From positions 36,282,083 to 36,346,082 of the forward strand of contig CM077115.1 of NCBI GenBank assembly GCA_039619475.1: a DNA stretch of 64,000 nt. The letters are read 5' to 3'. Below, piece by piece: positions 1 to 11,800 of the stretch. The stretch comes from Icerya purchasi (taxonomy: Eukaryota; Arthropoda; Insecta; Hemiptera; Monophlebidae). The stretch's first letter is position 1, and the number at the start of each line of letters is the position of its first letter. Below the pieces are notes generated by a model. That model was not told the DNA's origin, made no database searches, and saw nothing but the letters and a program-made list of their open reading frames with translations. The translations under genes were made by a program, and so were the position numbers.

Positions 1-600
1 CCCATCACATGTTATATGTATGTATTACATTCGGATGTTATACAGAATTAATAAAATTACGTTTTTTAAGATAGTATTTTTCATTAGTGTAAAAAGGAGT
101 AAAACTAATTATTAAAGAGGCTCCGTGTTCATACTAACTAAAATGTTGAATTCCTTCGGTAAAATAGCCCAAAAATAACTACCGCATGGTTATTTTATTG
201 CAATTATGTTTTATTCAAACGTTTTACTGTAAGGTATATTTTCACGTTACCGATTTTAATTACCGTCTAAGTGAATAAATAGCATTTATTGTATTTTTAG
301 GATTAATCACAATCTGCGATGATCTTGTAAACAATCTTTTTAAATCATAGTCGACAATTATCGGTATATAAAAACCCAATATAAATTTTCAACTAGAGCA
401 ACAATTAGGAACAGAACAACCGGCGCGACTTTAATATATACAAAGCAACAGATAGAATTAGTGTTTTAATTATAAAAATGAGGAAAAACAAGTTAATAAT
501 TCTGACTAAATTCAAAAATAGCGAATAACGGATTTTATCGATCCAATAAATTCAAAAAATATATATCGTAGAAAAAACATGTACCAAATTTAACGGAATT
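1..600. other. AT-rich non-coding stretch
   Basis: I see no convincing coding exon on either strand here. On the minus strand it lies downstream of the last visible DHX36-type exon, so it is probably intron of that gene. Confidence 0.5.
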
Positions 601-622
601 CATTAAAATATTATATATTTAC

Positions 623-909
623 CAATAATTAATGGCATCTTGATTATCTATCGACAGCTCATCATCAGTACCAGCGACAGTGTCATTGCTGTTTCTTTTC
701 GAATAGTTGCGTTCGCTAACTTTATTTTTGCTTTCATTACTTGTAGTAGATGACAATTTTTCTAGCGAATCACTTTCCAGTACTCGTACTTGAGCAGCCA
801 ACGAAGGTGGAGGAACATTTTCGACCGAATCTAAATACGATTTAATTCGATCCTCCAAATATTTGGCTAGTTTTAATTTATACACGTTATCGCTTAAACC
901 TATTTTATC
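623..909 (-). CDS. Dhx36: DHX36-type gene, exon 4
   Basis: About 95 codons after an AG acceptor at 911-910. The first part (YLEDRIKSYLDSV) aligns with the helix after the DSM; the rest is a polar Ser/Asn/Asp-rich linker. The 3' boundary is uncertain: either a donor at 622-621 or termination at 619-621. Confidence 0.7.
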
Positions 910-3649
910 CTGTTTAAATTAGAAGTTTTATCGTTTTATCAAAAATTTAGGCTAAAAACTTTTGATTAGTAATGAAAGCAATAAATTACACAGAAACAGA
1001 TAGTTTACACAACTGCACGGAGATCATTTCTACTGGGAAATTTTAACTGAAGCGATGTGACTATTTATCGCTGATCTTTACTAGAACTGATAACATATTG
1101 TAAGAGTACGACTAAATTGAGACGCTACTTTAGTGAATGCGACGTCTGCGGCCCGAAATAGTCAGAAACAGTACCTCTCTAAGACGGTAAAATATTTTAA
1201 GTGTAATATTTTGTTATAACTAAATTGCAATGAATTTTTCGTGAATAAAATTTCCACAAACTATTTGTATTGCTCGGTTCTCCCACTTTCTTTAACACTT
1301 CCTCACTTCGTCACAAATACATAAATTTTAAATTTACAGAAATATAGTAATGTGAAAAATACCTTTTTTTTATCATCTTCTTTATTTTTAGACTTCTGCT
1401 GATTTCTATACCACAGGCCTATAAAAATTTCAGAAAATACATTTAAATACATTTCGGAGGTTATAAAAATAAAAATAACAAGTTTTATTTTATTTTATTT
1501 TATTTTTTTATACCATTTAGCTTGTCATATGTGTCACGTATAATCAAATATGATGTTCAGTGTCAACAAGCTATTCTACTTTTGTCTCAAATACGATTTG
1601 GACAAATTATAGATAACGAAAGGTGTCTCATTCTTAAGAAATACATACATAATTAGCAAATTAATAATTACAGTATAGTGACGAATGTCCCAAAGGCGAT
1701 GATGTTTTAAAAAAGCTTTTGTTCCAAATGATAATTTGCTCAAAAAAATTAAAGTATCGGCAAATGAACAACAGAATACTAACACTGTACAGCACATTAT
1801 TACTAATCAAATCTTTAAACTGTAACGAGTATATTACGCTAAATTGGATCTCTGTGTTGAATTTAATCAAAAAAACTAATGTAATATAAGCAATTATGTT
1901 AACTATAGTCGATCAAACAGAACGCTGTGCAAGGCTCTGTTAAATAAACGATCCGTATTGTAGATATCGATCTCAATATAACAGATTTCATTTCTAGCTG
2001 TACATTATAAAACCAAATACCATGACTTTATACATAAAATTTGCCCGAAAATTGCACTTTTCAAAATCAATAGCCCCTTTTCCAGCTAAAAATGAATAAG
2101 AACTGCGCATATGATTGCACACTGCATTTCTATAATAACGAAAGAACAGTTTTTATCGGTTCGAAAGTTGACCATATGACTTACTTTAGTTAAATTATTC
2201 TAAATTTTGGTACTTTCTTACATATCTTTACTTTTAATCAATTCTATTTACTTAATACACTAGGTCAAATTCGTTATTCGGCATAAGTACTGAAAAATGT
2301 ACGTCGTTCGTAGAAGATACCTAAAGCATGCCTAGAAACATTAGCGTGAAAATGAAAAATTTTTTGAGTAATTTTGAATCTATTCATTTTTACATTTATC
2401 ACTAGCAAAAATTCCACAAATTTTTCTTCAAAATTTACTTGATAATTAATAGTAAATAAGACGGTTTGAAGAAAATCTTTTTTGATATTGACAGATTTTT
2501 TGTTTAAATTAATAACGAAAGACCGCCGACAGGCCGAAAATTTCATGAAATCTTTTTCTTCATTCTAAACATAAACCAAAACACCCTGAGTGTTTCTCAC
2601 TGTTTATAAATATTTTAACCAACTCTAAATACGGAGATTTTATTTATTCGTTATAATTCAATATATAATATGATCACAAGTTTATGTAAAATTTATATAT
2701 TCCTTAAATAACAGATTCGAAAATGTAACGCCAGTAATATTTCAACTAGTATATAATGCATTAAATCAACGATAAACCTTCGCGTATGAAATCTAAGATA
2801 AATCTTAAACAGAAAGTTTAGCGAATGTATTCGAGCAAATATTTTAACGATTTCAAATATCCTCTTTTCAGAATAATAAGAAGTTATTTTTTACAACGAA
2901 TTATGGTAAAAGTTCACGTTGGCTGCATTTATCCACACGTACAGTTGAACTTTCACATAACAAAATTCTTTTTATAGTAAACGTTTAAAAGGAACTTTGA
3001 GAATTAGTAGAATTTCTGTTTCAAAATATTTTTTATATAACAAAGTTGAATTAAAGAAGACTAAATATATAAGAAAACTTTAAATCGTTTTTCCGACATT
3101 CACCTTATTTATTTACAGAAAAAAATTACATTCAATAATGTATTTGTGATTTTGTAAATGGTATACTTCATAAAAGAGTAATTTTTTATTTTATGATTTT
3201 TATCTTTACTTTTACTTTACTATTGTTCATTCAGTAATGAAATAAACGTTGATTGATATATACATACATTTTCTAGTTTTATACGACCAATAGATGGTAC
3301 TTCATTAGACGAAAGTTCAGCTATATACATATAAATATAAATGTTGTCTACATTACCTATTTGTGCTCCTTTCAAATGTGAAGGATGTTTCTTTTCACGT
3401 TTACCGTGTTCCGCTAGACTTTTCAGTTCTTCCTTAAGTTTTTCTTTATGAAGTGCATTTTTCGATCTTCTTTTCTTTGCTTTCTCTATGTAATATTAAA
3501 TTATAGAGAATTTTACCCGCGTTTAAAGACAAAATGTACGGTAATCTAAAGCTACTTATAAACAACTCGTATTATTTTTAATCGAAAACTACAAATAATT
3601 AATGGCAAATGTTAATATTACCTGCTAAAGCTTTACCAAGAAACTCCAT
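623..3649 (-). CDS. Dhx36: DHX36-type DEAH-box helicase, N-terminal exons (partial)
   Basis: Four exons join in frame on the minus strand: 3649-3622, 3485-3357, 1418-1363 and 909-623. They give about 166 codons starting at the ATG at 3649-3647. A lysine-rich N-terminus leads into HPSHLKG..IGLWYRNQQ...KNKE followed by LEDRIKSYLDSVE. This matches the DHX36-specific motif of vertebrate DHX36 (HPGHLKG..IGMWYAKKQ..KNKE) in both sequence and spacing. In DHX36 this motif binds parallel G-quadruplexes and precedes the helicase core. All splice sites are GT..AG and the phases (1, 1, 0) agree. The exon at 623-909 reaches TAA at 619 if unspliced; a good donor at 621-622 suggests it continues into RecA-domain exons beyond the window. 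A lysine-rich rather than glycine-rich N-terminus differs from the vertebrate protein. The identity rests on this motif alone, because no helicase core is in view. Confidence 0.8.
1363..1418 (-). CDS. Dhx36: DHX36-type gene, exon 3 (second half of DSM)
   Basis: 56-nt exon encoding LWYRNQQKSKNKEDDKKK, ending in phase 0 at a GTATTT donor. It completes the DSM begun in the previous exon. Confidence 0.8.
1419..3356. other. Intron of the DHX36-type gene
   Basis: AT-rich intron of 1.94 kb. I found no repeat family shared with the rest of the window and no convincing nested gene. A 90-codon minus-strand reading frame at 2274-2546 resembles nothing I know. Confidence 0.6.
3357..3485 (-). CDS. Dhx36: DHX36-type gene, exon 2 (basic region and first half of DSM)
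   Basis: 129 nt, bounded by an AG acceptor at 3487-3486 and a GTAATG donor at 3356-3355. It encodes a Lys/Arg-rich segment and then HPSHLKGAQI. The glycine of IG..WY is split across the exon junction. Confidence 0.8.
3622..3649 (-). CDS. Dhx36: DHX36-type gene, exon 1 (start codon)
   Basis: ATG followed by codons for E-F-L-G-K-A-L-A, ending in phase 1 at a GTAATA donor (3621-3620). An in-frame stop lies upstream, so this ATG is the likely start unless an extra 5' exon exists. Confidence 0.7.
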
Positions 3650-4462
3650 TTGCGTGTGGAAACGAATTTTCGTAGAAAAATTAGTCAAAGAAATTATTTA
3701 TGCATATATATGCGTTACATATATATATTACCACTAGTGTATAACTTTAAAAGTAATCAAACTTTTTGTATTACACTAATTAGTTAAATGTTATTTACTA
3801 CTAAATTTTATAATCCGTTGTTACAGTAGATATTGATTTATCTAAAGCTTCTGAATTTGTATGAAAAAAATATATACATATACTACATATACATATATAT
3901 ATAGATATACATATATATAGAGAACTATCACAAATGTTTTAAATTACTTCAAAATTAAGTTGCAAAAAAATTGATAATGTAAAATACTATTATAACCGAA
4001 AAAATTACTATCTGTTGTAAAAAATTTGATTTTCTACTTTAAATACAAATTTAACAAACCGCACATAGACTATAAACGACAGTTATCTCGCGTAAATTTT
4101 ATAAAGTTGCTAAGGTACATAAATCGTTTTCATTTCTCTTAGGTTTAATGCCGGTTATTATGAACAAATCGATATAACCAATTCATAAATCCACTGAAAA
4201 TAAACATTTAATGTTAATACAGAAATTTTGTGTATTTGTAATAATTGTATCAATACAATAATATTTTTCCAATCTTTAATTAAATAAACCGAATTAACAC
4301 CATCAAGTCACAGTCTTAAAACGTAACCAATTTGTGTGGACTGGTCTTTAGGTGAACTTAGTCAAGTTAAAAACTTACTTGATTTTTCAAATCAGTTCGC
4401 GTCCAACTGATTACACGTTTATAAATTTGCGTGCAGTAAGTTTATTCTTCGTTTATTTTTCT
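3650..4462. promoter_or_regulatory. Shared divergent promoter interval between DHX36-type gene and CDA
   Basis: The two start codons face away from each other across about 813 bp. The interval contains short TA-rich repeats around 3883-3920. A TATAAA lies at 4420-4425, about 38 nt before the CDA ATG, and could place a CDA start site just before the ATG. Core promoter assignment is inference. Confidence 0.45.
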
Positions 4463-4493
4463 ATGGATATTATGGAGAATTTTGAAGAAATGA
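4463..4493 (+). CDS. Cda: Cytidine deaminase, exon 1
   Basis: Encodes M-D-I-M-E-N-F-E-E-M plus the first base of a serine codon, followed by a consensus GTAAGTT donor at 4494. Joined to exon 2 it reads FEEMSSDLRKMVESS, which resembles other CDA N-termini. Confidence 0.75.
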
Positions 4494-5144
4494 GTAAGTT
4501 AATTTAGATAAATTTTATTAAATTTATTACTTTATAGTATTTTTTCGAAGAATGCAAATAAAAATGTTCACATTTGTAAAAGGTTTAAAAATACTTTTGG
4601 TCATGAAATAATTTCTCTGATGTAGAGCACTCACGAATATTCGCTTATTTTGATTAATTACGATAATTTTTTAAAATGGCAAATAACATCGTCTAGTCTG
4701 CCACGATAATATGAAAATTTGTCGTCACAGGGATTTCCCGCGAAATAATGCATTTAATTTTTTCCAATAAAAAGAAAGACTATGAACTATGGCGAAATGT
4801 ACCACTGTATACACACTTGATCGTTCTCGTTGTGTGTTCATTTGTTCTTTGCTCGTTCGATTTTCTCTTTATAAAACCAGCGGTAGGGCCGTATTCGAGA
4901 GGGGGTTTTCCGGGTTCAACCCCTCCGCCGAAATGTCTGCGAAATCATAACTGCTTAAATTAAATGTACCGAAATTTAGATTAAATTTATTTCTTTTCAA
5001 TTTTTGACAAAAGAAAAGAAAATTAAAATTGTTATGAATTCTATGGAAACGATTATTTTTTATTTGTTTTTATTGTAGTGTTCAAATGTTGCATATACAA
5101 TAATTGACTACAAGGCTTTAGTGTACCATTTATAAACAAATATA

Positions 5145-5190
<46 letters not shown>

Positions 5191-8100
5191 TAAAAATAAT
5201 TTCGCCCCCCCCCCCGAAATTTTGGTCTAGATACGGCCCTGGCCAGTGTTATAATATTTACCAGCCTGAAAATTTCGAAATGGATTATTGTAAACGCTGA
5301 GTTGCTCGTGGTTAAAACGTTCTTACTATTATTTTCAATGAACAATTACTGTGATCGTCCCGTTGAGATAAATAAGACGGTCTTGCTCCGTGGTGTGGCG
5401 GTATGTTCCCATCAAACAAGTGTTCTAACTGTGACTGTAAGTTAACAAATAGTAACACTTTTTTTTACGATCTCTGTGCATGCTTTTACGTGTAAGTGAA
5501 CGCCGCACATGGATAATGATGACCCAGTTCAAAAAAGTTCTTCTCTGTTGGATGATGACACATCTACTGTAACCACCCGAAACAACACAGACCGCTTTCA
5601 ATATCAATAATGTCACAAAGACAGAAGTAAAATCAAAAAACTGAAAACAGAAGAATTTAGCGTGATCTGTAAACACTGGTTTCCATTATTTGATAATTTA
5701 GACGATAAGGTAAGTGATAATATTATAAATTCGGCGATTAAAAATCAAACCAAACTGTAGCAGTAATGCAATTACTATCACAGTTCGGCCAAGTCTAAAA
5801 TGCCTCTCACCATAGTCAAGGGAATTATAAGTAACCATATGCAAGTAGTGAATTGATTAAAAGATTTTCTTGAAACAATACCCATTGTTGAACTATATAA
5901 AAATAATACACATTTCTACACCGGCAGCCTAACTGACTATGACAAACTTCTAAGCTTTCTAAAAGGCAAAAATTACTCATTCGGGTCTTTTCTCTTAGTC
6001 CCCCACATAGTTCATTTTTAGTTGAGTTCATTTTCACATTCATGCAAGAAAGCGTTACTTATAAATAGTATTAATTATAAAAATAATTTGTATATTAAAT
6101 AGCTTATTAAAACAATTTACAAAAATTAAATTAAACAGTGTATTATAAAAGCATCGATTATAAAAATATTTTACAAAAAATCGATCATTTTTATAACTTA
6201 AAAAAAGTGTTATTTCATGATTATTCTTATACACACTCTTTTTTTTTTATGTAAAATTCCCCTTTCTTGAAAAACTTTAACAGTTTTTTCTTTTGTATTG
6301 ATTTCTCGAACTAAATGAATACGCGACAATATTATTACTAAAAAAAATAAATGAAAAACATTAATGTAAAACAAAAAGAATTTTTTTTAAATGTTGCATG
6401 TTGTAATAATTTTATATCATACCTTATTGTTAGTATAAATGGAACTTTTTTATATGAACAGTTACAGAATATGAAATTAATATAATAAATTGAAACATTA
6501 CATAATTTACAATGCACACATGAAATTTAAATATAATTAAAAATCACCCAATAAATTAAATTTTAAATCGTTTCAATAAAACAATATAAAATAGTAATAA
6601 GAACTTAAATATCATATATTACAAACATTTTACAGTGAGTTAGTTTGGTATGTTAAGCAGTTAATAGAAGATACACTTAGCATCATCAGGTTAAGCACAT
6701 ACGAGTGATTTTTGGGTGATCGGCCTTAACTGAAATTAATAGAATGAGTGAATATGAACTATAACAAGTGGCACGGTCAAAGAATGAACTATGTGGGTGA
6801 CTAAGAGAAAAGACTCACCCATATTCTATATGTATTGAAAGTATGAAAAAAAATAAAATGGTCCTTAAAGAGGCGGTCTCTCCCTGCTGATATTCATATA
6901 AATGATTTAAAGTAATTCCTAAAAAATGAAACAAATTTCGAAGAAATTTCTCAGCTCCGTAAAAAATATTCCGACAATAAGGATATTTCTTTACCGTTAT
7001 ACCTAGTTACATTCCCCCAATCCACAAATATTAGCAGCATACTAAAAATTAAACATCTCCAATACTACGTTGTAACTTGGGAAAAATACAAATCTAAAAA
7101 CCAGTTAATTCAGTGTTTTAAATAACAAGCATTTCGACATCTCTCCATAAACTGCCTCTTACCTCTGAACTGCTTAACATGTTGACAATTACATCACACG
7201 AAAACATGCCAAAATCCTAATAATGTTAAATGTGTAAACTGTTCCGGATAACACCTTACAAATTCCTAAGATTTACCAATTTATATAAAATATACACAAA
7301 TTTGAAAACATTAAAATCTAAATTCCCAGTGCCCGTTAAAACAAATTCGCTCCGGAACATACATAAAAATCTCAGCCCAATTAACCAAAATGTTAGTCAG
7401 AAAATGTATGCAGCAAATCAAATTTCTCTTTCAAATTAATTCAAATTAACCTATTAACGACTTTAATCTTTCAGATCTGCTGCACATGTTTAAAGAATTG
7501 AACATATCAACACTCATAATTGCTATTAAAAATATGTTTATAAAAAACTAAAGAACGCCAATGACTCGTTCTCAAAAGTAGCAATTATTATCGAAGCCAT
7601 TATCAACTATTTCTACGTGTGAGTAAGCAAACTGACAATATTAAAATAATTGCCTGGAATTCAAACTCAGTTAAAAACAAAAGGCTCGAACTAGGTGGTC
7701 AGCTAGCGGATGGCAGATCTATTGACGTAATCTGTCTAAGTGAAACGAAGATTGATTCAAATGATGTTCTGAAATGCTCGGGTTTTAAAATTTATCGGTT
7801 TGATCAAAATAATAAAGGTGGAGGAGTAGCTATCTCGATTCGTTCCTCTGTAAAACACTCCCTCTTTCATTCGCTTTCCTCATTGAACAACCTTGAACAA
7901 CAAACTAGTTACTCTTAATGCCAAAGACAATTCACTTTAGAAATTAATCAAAATGTTTGAAAAAAATACGGATACAGCTATTCCACCATTTACCGATGAG
8001 AATAAAACAGAATACACAAATAGAGGCAAAACTGAACAACTAGCAAATCTCTTCCTTGATATATCGAGCGCGAAAGAAAAAAGGGAAGAAGACTTACAAG

Positions 8101-8794
8101 CTTATTTTTCATTTTTTTATTCCAAAAATTATACACTGAAATCAATGCAGAACTTCCACAATAATTTTTAGCTTACACGTTAATTTCTATTCGAATATCC
8201 TTCTATTATCTTTAGTTCAATTACAATCTTTAACTTTCTACTGGGTTACCTCGTTTCATCTCAACAACATGCAGGGCAGCCGAGTCCCGATACAAATGAG
8301 TGCGCTCACTGCTGCGTTGGAAGGACGCGCAATACACGGTAAGTTTGACTGTTTCGAAGAATCAGTTAATTGTGAAACGGCAGATGAATGATAATGCTAA
8401 CAATAAGAGTATCCGGTTCTAAATGAATATGATAATTATGATAAAAAGAAATTGCCATTTACTATTACTTGTATTCATTATTTTACTTGTAACTACATAA
8501 TTATTCTTTCCAATATTTAACTGAAATTAAATTATCTATAGAAAATTGCGGATTTTTGTAAAAATAAAAATATGATAATTTAACAGAACAAAAAAATTGT
8601 TCATAATTTCGTATTTTTTCTTTTATTTATTTATTTTTTTTTGTTGAAAGTCGCTATTACAAAAGCAGACATTAAAAACGGGAACAAAATGAGATTTTCA
8701 ATCGTGCAGACTGTTAATATTCAAAGAATACTAATGATGTTAAGAATGGAAATGCTGTTTTTTTATGTTTAAACTGTGTGAATAAAATTCAAAA

Positions 8795-8825
<31 letters not shown>

Positions 8826-11800
8826 TATGTGTGTACACAAATGTATATATGTGTATAATTTGTATATATATAGGGTTATTAAGTACGGCAACTGATTACG
8901 TAGGGGCCAATAAAAGAATGAAAATAATGTGAATTGAATAACAACATACTTAGATGCAGATGAATACATTGACCACAATCTGTTATTGGCAAAGATTTTA
9001 ATAAAACTATAATTTCTGAAGAGAATAAGTTATGCTAGTATATATATATGTTCATTCTAGCACATAAAGGGATGCCGCCAGCGCCCAAAGCACTCAAGAG
9101 TCGGTGCGGACCGTGGGAACTGCCCAAAACTTTTCGGCATATGCTCGATATTTTTTTTTTCTTCTACCCGGACCGGGAAACTAGCCTGAGCCCCGCTCAC
9201 CGCTCGCCTGGCCACCGCGAAAGCGCACCGTCTGATCCCGTGTGCGTTGCAGTCGCCACCGCGATAACCGCCACAAAAGCGCACTGACCGATCCAACGCA
9301 CACTTCAGCGGCCAGTTTCCATATTGGTCATAATCATTTTTTTCTGAGCCTAAGTATTATAAAATTAGCATAAGTATATTTTTATTTTTTCTGCGCACAC
9401 ATCAGCCACCGCCACAATAGACCCCCAAAAGTGCACTGTCCGATCCCGCACACGCTTCAGCCGTCATCGCTTAAGCCCGATCCAATATACATTTTTTTTT
9501 ACGAGTCCACCAAAGCCTCGGACGCTGCGAAAACGACCGCATGTTCCTACGCACACATCTGCTGTCGCTAGTTTCCCTATCATTCATAATTTTTTGAAAG
9601 CCTAAGTATATTTCTTTACGCTTCAGAACATTTTTATTCTGATCGTTCATCATTTTTAATTTTTTCTCCGGTTATAAAAATAAATCCATCGATTTCTTGA
9701 CCACAATGGATGCGCACCACATGTTTCCACGCACACATCTACTATCGCTAGTTTCCCTATCGGTCATAATAATTTTTTCCGACCCTAAGTATTATACTAG
9801 TCTAACAAGGAGAGGTCATGATCTGCGGGTTATCGATTTTGATGAAATTTTGCAGATCGACAGAGAACTGCGAGTCTATCAGCTGTGTAAAATATTAGAA
9901 TGCAACTTTTTGATTTGCGCGAGAAATTTAAATTTTTATCAACTTCATTTAACGGATAATACGAGAAGGGGTACAAGTTGGGTATGTAAGATGTTATGGA
10001 TATTTTTTAGCTAACAACGGCATTAGGTTCATTATCAAAGCTTTTTTTGGTTTTACAGTATTTCTATCATTATTTGGTATGCCATTTTCTATTTTATTAG
10101 TAACAGTTTAGGTAACGGAACGAAATGCATTCAGAGTGAAGTTTACCCCACTTTGTCCCGTACAGCGGGGTAAAGTGAGGTACCGGATGTGGCATTATGG
10201 GGCATTTTTATAGAAATTATGGTACTGTTTCTTGTAATCAAAATATAAACTTTTATTCATTATAAGTTTCTTAAAACAAAATTAACCATTTTTGCTCAAA
10301 ATTTCAAAATATAAAATAAATTAATATATTTCTTAAAACAAAATAAAAAATTCTTCAAATTTGAAAACATAAAATGAATTGACTTTAATATATTAATATA
10401 CACCAGCACTTTCGTTAGACTTCTCTAGGACGACTACATCTCGGCTAATGAACAAATGGTCGAGAAATGATTAGCGTGGAGTTTCTACTTCGAAAAAATT
10501 CCGTTTAATCCGGTCAGATAGTGAACTTTGGAATACTCTATTAAGATCCAGCCGGAAAGAATAAGTTACTTTATGCTATCTGATGAACAAAGAATCATTA
10601 AAATCGGTCCACATGAGTACAGACTATGCGCGAACAAATATGAAAGAAAGACATATGTGACAAACGTTATATGATAAATTTAAATCAGGGGCGGATCCAG
10701 GACATTCGGGGTGCGGGGGATTATATAATTACGTAAAATCTTCTACGGTAGGCAGTAAATTTGAGAAATACCCCTTGTTTTATGCGACCTTTATAGAAAC
10801 GTTAAAAAGTTTTAAAAATACATAATTATTACAATTTTTAATTTAACTTTTGTCTTATATTTAGGGGTGAAAAATAAAACGAAATTATAAAATTATACCT
10901 TAAATATGGTAGTTTAGAAATGGTAAGGAAGATAGTATTTTTATTAGACTTTACTTGTTTTTTATTTTTGTTAGTAATCCGATCCGAATTCTCTTTGTTC
11001 ATGAGTAAGTTTAAATATATGTATTTCTCATTGAACTATTTTCAGTTACATTACAAAATAAAAATTAAAAATAAATAAAAATGGCAAAAGATCGACGACA
11101 GTTGTGTTTAAAATAGAATAAAAAAGGAACATTAATAGTTTTACTAGAAAATAATATTAAATATTAATTATTAAAATCCGTAGGTAAAATTCATACAAAT
11201 CTTTTATAGCATAAATTAAGTTTCTCTGTTATAACAAATTTTTTCATAGAGGCTTTTGTTCTTGGGGGGTGTCTCCTATCCCCTCCGCGGATCCTGCACT
11301 GATTTAAATAAGGAGACACATTTTTTTATTCCGCAGATATATTTTTTCAATTTTTTATTATGTTATATTAATATATTAAATATTCATATGCACATCGACA
11401 TGATAAAATGGTGTTTGTTTTATTTAAAATTTTGTTTGTTGTTGTTGTTTTATACATACACTAACGTGCTGCGTACTGTAACATTGGCCAGGGGTACGGA
11501 TGACTATAGTTTAAATGCTGTTTAGGATATTTGACAGTCTTAGAAATCTGAGGAGCCGCTAAACAATTTCAGAAAGAGAACTAGAGAGTCGTAATTGGAA
11601 CCGAAATCGGTTGAACTTTGGACAGTCTATCGGAAGACGGTGAATGGATAAAGGAACAGCACAACTGTCACAATTAGTAGTAGAGTCTCTCTTGTTTAAT
11701 ATATAAGAATGGGATATTTTTGCGTGGCCAATGCGCAGATAGCATAAAGTAACTTTTTCTTTACGGCTAGATCTTACTAAAGTATTCCAAAGTTCACTAT

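Noticed and set aside
4748..4963. 71-codon plus-strand frame just after CDA exon 1
   Set aside because: It runs into the hAT MITE at 4884 and lies within the CDA intron; no domain.
9048..9296. Overlapping 79-codon frames on both strands
   Set aside because: They lie in the GC-rich repeat block, where stop codons are rare by composition. No known domain and no splice context.
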